A stretch of 39,828 nucleotides of DNA from Motilibacter deserti (lineage in GTDB: Bacteria > Actinomycetota > Actinomycetes > Motilibacterales > Motilibacteraceae): positions 1 to 39,828 of the forward strand of contig NZ_JAANNP010000016.1 of assembly GCF_011250635.1 (NCBI RefSeq), in the 5' to 3' direction. Made by a program: the position numbers and the translations under genes. The notes beneath the pieces are model-generated. The model ran no database searches. It was not told the DNA's origin and worked only from the letters and a program-made list of their open reading frames with translations. Of this stretch, positions 9,378 through 16,033 are shown in pieces. Position 1 is the stretch's first letter, and the number at the start of each line of letters is the position of its first letter.

Positions 9378-9392
9378 GTTCGCAGTGCGAAC
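9378..9392. promoter_or_regulatory. Perfect inverted repeat adjoining the LacI-type operator
   Basis: GTTCGCA-G-TGCGAAC is a perfect 7-bp inverted repeat with a 1-base centre, directly abutting the LacI-type site. It is probably a second regulator site, or an extension of a composite operator. Confidence 0.5.
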
Positions 9393-9434
9393 AACTAAGA
9401 GCAGGAGGCGGGGCGAGCTGGGCAGGCGCGCGCC

Positions 9435-9463
9435 ACGCTAGGTGGGGCGCCGAGCGCGGGCAA
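9435..9463 (-). promoter_or_regulatory. Predicted promoter of the GH43 cluster
   Basis: On the minus strand TTGCCC (9463-9458) and TAGCGT (9440-9435) are separated by exactly 17 bases, a good fit to an actinobacterial housekeeping promoter. Transcription would start near 9428 and give a leader of about 120 bases containing the two palindromes at 9364-9392. Confidence 0.5.
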
Positions 9464-9470
9464 CGGATCG

Positions 9471-9482
9471 CGAAAGTTTTCG
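9471..9482. promoter_or_regulatory. CGAAA-GT-TTTCG palindrome upstream of the -35 box
   Basis: A perfect 12-base palindrome sits 7 bases upstream of the predicted -35 box of the GH43 promoter. It resembles the CGAA-N-TTCG type of LacI-family site described before xylan-utilisation genes in Streptomyces, with a 2-base rather than 1-base centre. It is a second operator class in the same 184-base gap. Confidence 0.5.
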
Positions 9483-9492
9483 TTGACCGTTC

Positions 9493-10530
9493 CTACGAAC
9501 TCGGCGGAGGCGCCGCGCTCGCCCGTTCGACGAGGCGGACGGGCAGCTCCACCCGCATCCGCTCGACCGGCTTCCCGGCCGCGAGCCGCACCGCGATCCC
9601 GGCTGCGGTCGCGGCCATCTGGCGCACCGGCTGGTGCACCGTCGTCAACGGGGGCACGTGCGACTCGGCCAGCGCCAGGTCGTCGAAGCCGACGACGCTG
9701 ACGTCCTGCGGGACGCGCAGGCCCGCCTCGTGCACGGCTTGGCAGACGCCGAGGGCCTGACCGTCGTTGCCGGCGACGAAGGCGGTCGGAGGGTCGGGCA
9801 GCCGCAGCAGGCGACGGGCCTGGGCGAGTCCCCCGCGCGGCAGGAAGTCGTCCTCGCCGACGAGCCGGGCGTCGAACGGCACCCCGGCCCGCTCGAGCGC
9901 CGCGCAGTAGCCGTCGAAGCGCGCCCGTGCCGGAAGCGCCCACATCGGCCCGGTCACCGCGGCCACGCGCCGGTGCCCGAGCTCGAGCAGGTGGCGTGCC
10001 GCGGCGAGGCCGCCCATCCAGTTGTGCGCCGCGACGGTCGGGAACTCCGGGCCCGGGTCCTCGGTGGGGTCGACGACGACGTACGCGATCCCCCGGTCGC
10101 GCAGCTGCATCCGCTGCTCACGGTCGAGCCCGGAGAAGGCCGAGATGACCCCCGCCGGCCGTCGGGACAGGACGCGCTCCATCCACAGCGCGTCCGGGGT
10201 GAACTGGTGCCCGAGCTGGGACACGACGAGAGCGAGCCCGTGCTCGCTGGCCACGCTCTCGACGCCGTTGATGACCTCCGTGTCGTAGACGCCCTCGAGG
10301 GCGTGGAACACGAGCTCCACGTGCGCTCCCGGGGCGCCCAGCTTGCGCAGCGGGCGGTAGCCGTGCTCGCGCAGGATCCGCTCGACGTGCTCCCGGGTCT
10401 CCGGCCCGACGTCGGCCCGGCCGTTGACGACCTTGGAAACGGTCGGCACGGAGACGCCGGCGAGCTGGGCGATGCGCGCCAACGTCGGACGGCCCCGGCT
10501 CGCCGCGTTCGGCTTCTCTGCGGGAGGCAC
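9493..10530 (-). CDS. LacI-family transcriptional regulator of the GH43 cluster
   Basis: Sugar-sensing repressor (345 aa), probably controlling the adjacent GH43 genes. The helix-turn-helix (LARIAQLAGVSVPTVSKVVN) is at about residues 16-36, followed by the hinge and a two-lobe ligand domain with VVGFDDLALAE and PPLTTVHQ near the C-terminus. SVPTVSKVVNGRADV with the following ETREHVERIL resembles the XylR-type subgroup of actinobacterial LacI proteins. The start is GTG 10530. No Shine-Dalgarno site is seen; instead TAGAGT ends 6 bases before the GTG, so the mRNA may be leaderless. It lies on the same strand as the GH43 genes, 184 bases upstream of the first. The inducer is not visible; an arabino- or xylo-oligosaccharide is inferred. 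Confidence 0.93.
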   Translation of the reverse strand: MPPAEKPNAASRGRPTLARIAQLAGVSVPTVSKVVNGRADVGPETREHVERILREHGYRPLRKLGAPGAHVELVFHALEGVYDTEVINGVESVASEHGLALVVSQLGHQFTPDALWMERVLSRRPAGVISAFSGLDREQRMQLRDRGIAYVVVDPTEDPGPEFPTVAAHNWMGGLAAARHLLELGHRRVAAVTGPMWALPARARFDGYCAALERAGVPFDARLVGEDDFLPRGGLAQARRLLRLPDPPTAFVAGNDGQALGVCQAVHEAGLRVPQDVSVVGFDDLALAESHVPPLTTVHQPVRQMAATAAGIAVRLAAGKPVERMRVELPVRLVERASAAPPPSS

Positions 10531-10868
10531 GCCGCGACTCTAGGGGCACGGCGCGGCGGTCCGGGCCTACGCCGGGGAGCCAGGAGCCGGTCAGCGCCTC
10601 CTCGAGGAGCATGCGACGACGCTCCGGCCACGTCACACCTGAGCGCAGCCATCGTCGAGCGTGTCGCCGGAAGCGTGCCCTGGTGTCCCGGGAAGGGACA
10701 GATGCCTCCAGCCCGGACGAAGCTGGGGTGGCGCCGGCTGCGGTCCGGCGCCGGGTCGCGCCTCGGCCACCATCTTGCGAGAATCCTGACGCACGGTCTG
10801 GCTTGACTGACTCTCCGTGTCTGCCGATGAAGCCGGTGATCTGAACGGGGCACGACGGAGGAGGGGAC
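10531..10868. other. Intergenic region without a supported gene
   Basis: These 338 bases separate the LacI gene (minus) from the ATPase gene (plus) and should hold two divergent promoters. A TAGAGT element (minus strand, 10542-10537) may serve a leaderless LacI transcript. GGAGGAGGGG at 10857-10866 is the ribosome-binding site of the plus-strand gene. I see no coding frame with the third-position bias of the neighbours and no structured RNA I can name. Confidence 0.6.
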
Positions 10869-11246
10869 GTGGGGTCGAGCAGCGTCGCTGTCGTGGCGCG
10901 CGCGCCGGAGGCATCGGCCCGGCTGCGCTCGCTGCTGTGGACCACGTTCGCCTGCTGGAGCTGCGACGCCGACCGGCTGGACGATGCGGCGCTCGTCCTG
11001 AGCGAGCTCGTCGGCAACGCGGTGCGCCACGGCGAGGGCGACACGATGCGGGTGCGCCTGCACCGGAACGGTGACGTCATGCGCATCGGCGTGGAGGACG
11101 CCTCCGACAAGCGCCCCGAGCCCCGCGAGCCGTCCTTCGAGGCGGAGAGCGGGCGGGGCATGCTGATCATCGACGCTCTCAGCTCCCGGTGGGGCTGCGA
11201 CCCCGTCGACGTCGGCAAGGTCGTCTGGGCCGAGGTGCCCTGCTGA
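10869..11246 (+). CDS. RsbW-like ATP-binding protein (HATPase_c_2)
   Basis: Small GHKL-type ATPase (125 aa), the fold of anti-sigma-factor kinases such as RsbW/SpoIIAB. The N-box is LSELVGNAVRHG (about residues 43-54), the G1-like box is GVEDAS and the G2-like box is GRGMLIID. There is no histidine-kinase dimerisation domain, so this is not a two-component kinase. GTG 10869 follows GGAGGAGGGG by 2 bases (5 from the first GGAGG). A GAF-domain gene begins 28 bases downstream on the same strand, suggesting an operon in which a GAF sensor and an RsbW-like switch work together. No anti-anti-sigma partner or sigma factor lies in the window, so the target is unknown. Confidence 0.85.
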   Translation: MGSSSVAVVARAPEASARLRSLLWTTFACWSCDADRLDDAALVLSELVGNAVRHGEGDTMRVRLHRNGDVMRIGVEDASDKRPEPREPSFEAESGRGMLIIDALSSRWGCDPVDVGKVVWAEVPC

Positions 11247-11274
11247 TGCCCGACGCGCCCCGGGAGGCCGCCTC

Positions 11275-11763
11275 ATGATCAGCCCGGCCGAGGCCCGGCG
11301 CGTCGCCGAGCTCCACCGGCTGACCGACCCGGCCGGCGAGCAGGGGGCCGCCGTCGAGTCCATCGTGGAGGCCGCCGCCCTGGCAGCCGGCTCGGCGATG
11401 GCGACGCTCAACCTTCTCGACGCCGAGCAGCAGTGGCAGGCCGCCACGACCGGGTTCGAAGGGGCGCCGACGCCGCGCGCCGAGGCGATGTGCGACGTCA
11501 CCGTGCGGCTGGGCCGCTTCGTCTACGTGCCCGACGCCAGCGCCGACCCGCGCTTCGCCGACAGCCCCTGGGTGGACGGCCGGCTGGGCTCGGTCCGGTT
11601 CTACGCCTCCGCCCCGCTGCGGACGTCCCGCGGGTTGATCGTCGGGACGCTCTGCGCCTTCGACGTCGAGCCCCGGGAGCTCGCACCGGCGCAGATCGCC
11701 GAGCTCGAGCAGCTGGCCGCGCGGCTCGTCCGCACCCTCGAGGAGCAAACCGTCTCGGCGTGA
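11275..11763 (+). CDS. Stand-alone GAF-domain protein
   Basis: Soluble 162-residue protein consisting almost only of one GAF domain, with the motifs ASADPRFADSPWV, VRFYASAPL and VGTLCAFD. These are shared with the GAF domain of the histidine kinase at 23326-24561. ATG 11275 is preceded by GGGAGG at 7 bases. It lies 28 bases after the RsbW-like gene and probably shares its mRNA. GAF domains of this group bind small ligands or serve as interaction modules; no chromophore cysteine or output domain is visible. It may supply a sensory input to the neighbouring ATPase (inference). Confidence 0.85.
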   Translation: MISPAEARRVAELHRLTDPAGEQGAAVESIVEAAALAAGSAMATLNLLDAEQQWQAATTGFEGAPTPRAEAMCDVTVRLGRFVYVPDASADPRFADSPWVDGRLGSVRFYASAPLRTSRGLIVGTLCAFDVEPRELAPAQIAELEQLAARLVRTLEEQTVSA

Positions 11764-11820
11764 CGCGCGCCGGGCGCCGTTCACGAGCGCGGTCTCACCC
11801 GGGCGCGGTGGGCAAGCCGC

Positions 11821-13125
11821 TCAGAGCAGCCCACGCCCCAGCGACTGGCCGGGCTGCAGCCCCGGCGGGACCGCGTAGATCCCGCTGGCGGTCGGGGTCA
11901 TGAACTTCCCGAGCAGGTCGTTGCTCGCGATCCGCTGCTGCGCCGGGATGAACTGCGTCCGCGGATCGGCGTTGAACGTGGCGAACAGCAGCCCCGCGTC
12001 GTACGCCTCGTGGCCGCCGTGGCCGGGCTCGTCGCCGTGCTCGTCCCCGCCGGCGTGCAGCCGCGTGGAGTCGAAGCCGTAGTCGTAGTTGTAGGCGCGG
12101 CGGAACATCGGGAACGCGTGCATCTGGCGTACGTGTGCCGCCGGGTCGATGAGCGGCCTCCCGTCCGCCCCCACGGCGGCCAGGTCGAGCTTCGTCCGGG
12201 TGGGGGCGCCCGCGGCGGCGGACAGCGGGCTCCCGTCGGCCAGCCGCCGCCCGACCGAGCGGTCCTGCTCCGCTCCCGACGTGAGGCTCCACGACGCGAG
12301 GGCGAGCCGGATCTTGCGGAAGACGAGGTAGGTGCCGCCGCGCAGCCAGCTCGGCGTGGCCGCGTCGTCCGCCCACACCAGGTCGCCGAACTCCGCCTTC
12401 GCGGGGCGGGGGTTCGACGTCCCGTCGTGCAGGCCGAGCAGGTTGCGCGGCGCCTTGCCGTCGGTGGGCGGGCTGATGAAGCCCTGCTGAGACCAGCGGA
12501 GTGCCGCGACGCCCACGGTGAGGGCGCGCATCTGGAGGAAGGCGTGGGACAGGATCTGCTGGTCGTCGGCGCAGATCTGGACGAGGAGGTCGCCGCCGCT
12601 GTGGGCGGCCACGAGCTGGTCCCCGGGGAAGCCCGGCAGCGTGTCGAGTGCGGCTGGCTTGTGCTCGGCCAGCCCGAACCGCGCGTCGAACAGCCGCGGC
12701 CCGAAGCCGAAGGTGAAGGTCAGGCGGGCGGGAAACAGCTCAAGTGCGATTCCTGAATCGCCTCGCGCACCAGGGACTCGGGTGGGGCGCGCCGGCGCCG
12801 GCTCCCCGCGGGTGAGCGCCTCCGCCGTCGACGTCCATTGGCGCAGCAGGTTGGCCAGCGCGTCCCGGCTCGTCGTGGTGACGTCGAAGGCCACGAACAG
12901 GCCGTAGCTCTGCTGGCGCGTGGTGATGCCTGCCTGGCGCGGGCCGTAGAACGGCTCGATCTCGCTGCGCGGCACGCCGCCCGCCGCCGCGGCCGCGCCG
13001 CCCGGAAGGCCCGTCGCGCCGGCGACCCCGAGCCCGGCAGCTGCGGCCCCGCGGAGCAGGCTCCTCCGGCTGAGGCCGCCCGCGGTCTCCACGGCCTGTG
13101 TCGTGTCGTGCGTCGAGCTGCTCAT
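11821..13125 (-). CDS. Tat-exported DyP-type heme peroxidase (EfeB-like)
   Basis: Dye-decolourising peroxidase (434 aa) that uses H2O2 to oxidise dyes, phenolics or porphyrins outside the membrane. ATG 13125 begins MSSSTHDTTQ and leads to a twin-arginine signal SRRSLLRG (residues 19-26) with a hydrophobic, alanine-rich h-region. The DyP signature GLHDG is at 231-235 (catalytic Asp234). The proximal heme ligand is probably His331 in AAHVRQMHAF, and Arg343 in MFRRAYNYDYG fits the distal arginine. A His/Asp/Gly-rich insert (about residues 355-370) follows. Iron-uptake partners efeU and efeO are absent nearby, so a stand-alone oxidative role, for example on lignin phenolics or peroxide, is possible. 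It is convergent with the GAF gene, 57 bases apart. Confidence 0.93.
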   Translation of the reverse strand: MSSSTHDTTQAVETAGGLSRRSLLRGAAAAGLGVAGATGLPGGAAAAAGGVPRSEIEPFYGPRQAGITTRQQSYGLFVAFDVTTTSRDALANLLRQWTSTAEALTRGEPAPARPTRVPGARGDSGIALELFPARLTFTFGFGPRLFDARFGLAEHKPAALDTLPGFPGDQLVAAHSGGDLLVQICADDQQILSHAFLQMRALTVGVAALRWSQQGFISPPTDGKAPRNLLGLHDGTSNPRPAKAEFGDLVWADDAATPSWLRGGTYLVFRKIRLALASWSLTSGAEQDRSVGRRLADGSPLSAAAGAPTRTKLDLAAVGADGRPLIDPAAHVRQMHAFPMFRRAYNYDYGFDSTRLHAGGDEHGDEPGHGGHEAYDAGLLFATFNADPRTQFIPAQQRIASNDLLGKFMTPTASGIYAVPPGLQPGQSLGRGLL

Positions 13126-13694
13126 GTCGTCCGTCCTCGGTCTGGGAAGGTGTGCGTCGGTGCAGCTACCTCCACGGCGCGGCAGACGTGTGCCCGGCCG
13201 TCGACGAGCCATGGGCTGCCCCGACCCGGCCGCTGGAACTGCACGGGACGTTCAGCCCTTCGTTCGTTGGTCGGTGCCAGGACGAGGAAGGTTCCCGTGG
13301 TCTCAACGCTGAAGGCGTCGTCAACCGGTGGCGGGGCGACCGGCCGCGCGGTCAGCTCCGGCTCGCTGCTGCGGACCGTTCGGAGCGGGACACCCCCGTG
13401 TGTCAAGCGGCGAACAGCGGCACCCGCCGCATCGGCGGCAGGCTCTTCCCATCGGCCCGACCGACACCGGCAGCAAGGCTCGCGGATCGGAGAACGCATC
13501 GACCACGTCACGCCACGAGACAAAGGGGAAGCGAAATGCGCGGAACTCGGGTTCGGGTCATCTCCATCGCCGCTCGGGGCGGGCCTTCCGCACGGCTACC
13601 GCACCGCAGCACGATGCCTCACGAGATCGGCGGCGAGCTCGTCACGGGTCCTGCCGGTGCTGTTCCGGCGGCGCGAGCGGCTGGTGTTCGGGGC
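13126..13694. other. Long intergenic region without a supported gene
   Basis: These 569 bases lie between the 5' end of the peroxidase gene and the 3' end of the TetR gene. Open frames exist on both strands but lack the strong G/C third-position bias of the neighbours. A Shine-Dalgarno-like AAAGGGGAA followed by ATG at 13536 on the plus strand leads only into the antisense of tetR. The peroxidase promoter must lie in the first part; I see no clear -10/-35 pair. Confidence 0.5.
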
Positions 13695-14303
13695 TTACGG
13701 CTGGGTGAGGGGCCCGGGCCCGCGCCCCAGCAGCGCGGACACCACGTCGGACAGCGCGTCCGCGAGCTGGTCCTCGGTCGCAGAGGTGATGGGGCCGAGG
13801 CCGGGCGTCGCGCGGAGCACGGCGACGCCGAGCGCAGTGGCGAGCAGGACCTGGCCGCGCAGGTGCAGGTCGTCGGGGAGCGGGGCGCCCTCGGGCAGGG
13901 CGAGCGCGGCCATGCGCTCGGCGTACGAGCTCAGGGTGCGGATCCGGGCGCGCTCGGCCTGCTCGTCCCCGGAGGGGCGCAGCGACAGCAGCAGCACCTC
14001 GGGCAGCCCGTGCGCGCTGGAGACGCCGGCCATCCCGCGCGCGATCGAGCGCCCCAGCCCCTCGAGCGCGACGTCACCGTCCTGGGTGCCGCGGACCGAG
14101 TCGGCCGCGGCGGCCAGGCACGCCTCGAACAGCCCTTCCTTGGAGCCGAAGTAGCGGCTGATGAGCGCGACGTTGGCCCCCGCCTCGTCGGCGATGTCGC
14201 GCACGGTCGTGGCCGCGTAGCCGTCTCGGGCGAAGCGGCGCCGAGCGGTCTCGAGCAGCAGCTTCCGCGTACGGGCGGAGTCCCGCCGCCGCGGCTCGCC
14301 CAT
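13695..14303 (-). CDS. TetR-family repressor, divergent from MFS exporter
   Basis: Drug- or metabolite-responsive repressor (202 aa). The N-terminal helix-turn-helix spans about residues 10-56 (ETARRRFARDGYAATTVRDI, then GANVALISRYFGSKEGLF). The C-terminal ligand domain resembles the TetR_C_17 type. ATG 14303 is chosen because GGAGG lies 5 bases upstream; earlier in-frame starts would run through the shared promoter. The 134-base divergent gap contains an operator-like palindrome over the exporter start site, the usual arrangement in which the TetR protein represses the exporter and often itself until ligand binds. Confidence 0.92.
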   Translation of the reverse strand: MGEPRRRDSARTRKLLLETARRRFARDGYAATTVRDIADEAGANVALISRYFGSKEGLFEACLAAAADSVRGTQDGDVALEGLGRSIARGMAGVSSAHGLPEVLLLSLRPSGDEQAERARIRTLSSYAERMAALALPEGAPLPDDLHLRGQVLLATALGVAVLRATPGLGPITSATEDQLADALSDVVSALLGRGPGPLTQP

Positions 14304-14343
14304 GTCGCCTCCCGGACCCACGGCCACCCAATGTACGCATCGG

Positions 14344-14372
14344 TTGACTCGGGCCACCGTTTTCCCTAGTGT
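14344..14372 (+). promoter_or_regulatory. Promoter of the MFS exporter gene
   Basis: TTGACT (14344-14349) and TAGTGT (14367-14372) are separated by 17 bases, a near-consensus SigA-type promoter. The predicted start is near 14379, inside the palindrome at 14373-14390. Confidence 0.7.
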
Positions 14373-14390
14373 TGTAAGCACACGTTTACA
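14373..14390. promoter_or_regulatory. TetR-type operator overlapping the transcription start
   Basis: TGTAA and TTACA arms flank an 8-base centre (18 bases in all), immediately after the -10 box. Binding of the divergent TetR protein here would block RNA polymerase. Confidence 0.65.
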
Positions 14391-14437
14391 TACACCCGCT
14401 AGTGCGGGCCACGGCGCTGCCGCGAAAGGGAACAACT

Positions 14438-15880
14438 GTGTCGACAACGCCGAGGGGCGGCAGCCCTGTCGCGGCCACGGTCGCCCTCTGCTTCGGCGGC
14501 CTCACGGTCGCCCTCACCCAGACCCTGGTCATCCCTATCCAGAGCGAGCTGCCCCGGCTGCTCGGCACATCGGCGGCGAACGCCGCGTGGGTCGTCACGA
14601 TCACTCTGCTCGCGGCGGCCGTGACCATGCCGGTCGCCGGCCGGCTGGCCGACCTGTTCGGCAAGCAGCGCGTCCTCGTCGTCAGCGCCGCGATCCTGGT
14701 GGCCGGCCTGCTGGTGTCCGCGCTCTCGGACACCCTGGCGCCGATGCTCGTCGGGCGTGCGCTGCAGGGCCTGGCCATGGGGTTCATCCCGGTGGGCATC
14801 TCGCTGCTGCGCGAGATCACGCCGCCGCACATGGCCGGCAGCGCGGTCGCGGCCATGAGCGCGACCCTCGGCGTCGGCGGGGCGATCGGGCTCCCGCTGT
14901 CGGCCTGGATCGTCGACGTCGCCGACTGGCACGCGCTCTTCTGGGTGGCGACGGCCGCCGCCGCGGTCATCCTCGCGCTGACGTGGCTCGTCGTCCCGCA
15001 CGTGCACGACGGCCGGCCGGGGCGGGTCGACGCGGTCGGCGCGATCGGCCTCGCCATCGGGCTCGTGTCCCTGCTCGTCGGCATCTCGAAGGCGACCACG
15101 TGGGGCTGGGGCGACGCTCGCACGCTCGGCGCCATTGCCGCGGGCCTGGTCGTCCTGGTCGTCTGGGGGGTCTTCGAGCTGCGCCAGGCCGAGCCCCTGG
15201 TCGACCTGCGGGCCACCGCCCAGCGCCCGGTGCTCATGACGAACCTCGCGGGCATCGCGATCGGCTTCGGGATGATGGCGCAGTCGATCGTCGTCCCGCA
15301 GCTGCTGCAGCTGCCGTCGGCCACGGGCTACGGCCTCGGCCAGTCCCTGCTCGCCGCCGGCCTCTGGATGGCGCCGGCCGGGCTGATGATGATGCTGTTC
15401 GCCCCGGCGTCCAGCAAGCTCATCGCGGACATCGGGCCGAAGGCCACGCTGATGATCGGCGCGGCCGTCCTCGGGTCCGGCTACCTCGTCGCGTTCTTCC
15501 TCATGGGCGCCCCCTGGCAGCTGCTCATCGCGTCCTGCGTCTCCTCGGCCGGCGTCGGCATCGGGTATGCCGCCATGCCCACGCTGATCATGGACGCCGT
15601 CCCGCCGAGCGAGGCCGCGTCCGCGGTCGGGCTCAACGCGCTCACGCGCTCGCTGGGCACCACGCTCGCCGCAGCGGTGATGGGCACGCTGCTGACCAGC
15701 AACACCAACAGCTTCGGCGCCTTCGAGCTCCCGTCCGAAGGGGCGTTCCAGCTCTGCTTCGTGGCCGGGGCCGTCGCCGCCTTCGTCGGCGTGGCCATCG
15801 CGTCGACCATCCCGCACCAGCGGCGGGCGCGGCAGACCGCGGCCGGCGAGCCGCAGCAGGCGCCGGCCGCGGCCCGCTGA
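14438..15880 (+). CDS. MFS transporter, DHA2 (14-TM) drug-exporter type
   Basis: Proton-driven exporter of the major facilitator superfamily (480 aa) in the inner membrane. GTG 14438 is chosen because AAAGGGA lies 6 bases upstream; starting earlier would add a basic peptide (ATALPRKG). About 14 hydrophobic segments are visible. The motif A region is GRLADLFGKQRVLV and the antiporter motif C-like region is ATLGVGGAIGLPLSAWIV after helix 4. The last 25 residues are hydrophilic. It is divergent from a tetR gene and carries a TetR-type operator, so induction by its own substrate is likely. The substrate, an antibiotic or toxic metabolite, cannot be read from sequence. Confidence 0.93.
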   Translation: MSTTPRGGSPVAATVALCFGGLTVALTQTLVIPIQSELPRLLGTSAANAAWVVTITLLAAAVTMPVAGRLADLFGKQRVLVVSAAILVAGLLVSALSDTLAPMLVGRALQGLAMGFIPVGISLLREITPPHMAGSAVAAMSATLGVGGAIGLPLSAWIVDVADWHALFWVATAAAAVILALTWLVVPHVHDGRPGRVDAVGAIGLAIGLVSLLVGISKATTWGWGDARTLGAIAAGLVVLVVWGVFELRQAEPLVDLRATAQRPVLMTNLAGIAIGFGMMAQSIVVPQLLQLPSATGYGLGQSLLAAGLWMAPAGLMMMLFAPASSKLIADIGPKATLMIGAAVLGSGYLVAFFLMGAPWQLLIASCVSSAGVGIGYAAMPTLIMDAVPPSEAASAVGLNALTRSLGTTLAAAVMGTLLTSNTNSFGAFELPSEGAFQLCFVAGAVAAFVGVAIASTIPHQRRARQTAAGEPQQAPAAAR

Positions 15881-15893
15881 CGGCGTACGACGG

Positions 15894-15925
15894 GCGCGGG
15901 GCCGGCGACTAGGCTGGTCCCGCGC
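15894..15925 (+). terminator. Hairpin after the MFS gene
   Basis: A 10-bp stem with one G-T wobble (15894-15903 with 15916-15925) and a 12-base loop starts 13 bases after the MFS stop. It separates this gene from rnj. Confidence 0.6.
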
Positions 15926-16033
15926 GGACTCCCGTCGGCGGAACCGTCCGTCGACGCGATTGCGCGCCCGACGAGCCGGACATCCTCCGTCCCGAGTTCT
16001 CCGCATCAGTCCGATCGGAAGAATGGAGAGCCG

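Noticed and set aside
13122-13523. 133-codon minus-strand frame whose stop overlaps the DyP peroxidase start as ATGA
   Set aside because: The overlap suggests coupling, but third-position G/C bias is clearly below that of neighbouring genes, no ribosome site or family motif is seen, and most of the sequence is low complexity.
13536-14369. Plus-strand ATG with AAAGGGGAA upstream
   Set aside because: After about 50 codons the frame runs through the antisense of tetR and shows no recognisable domain.
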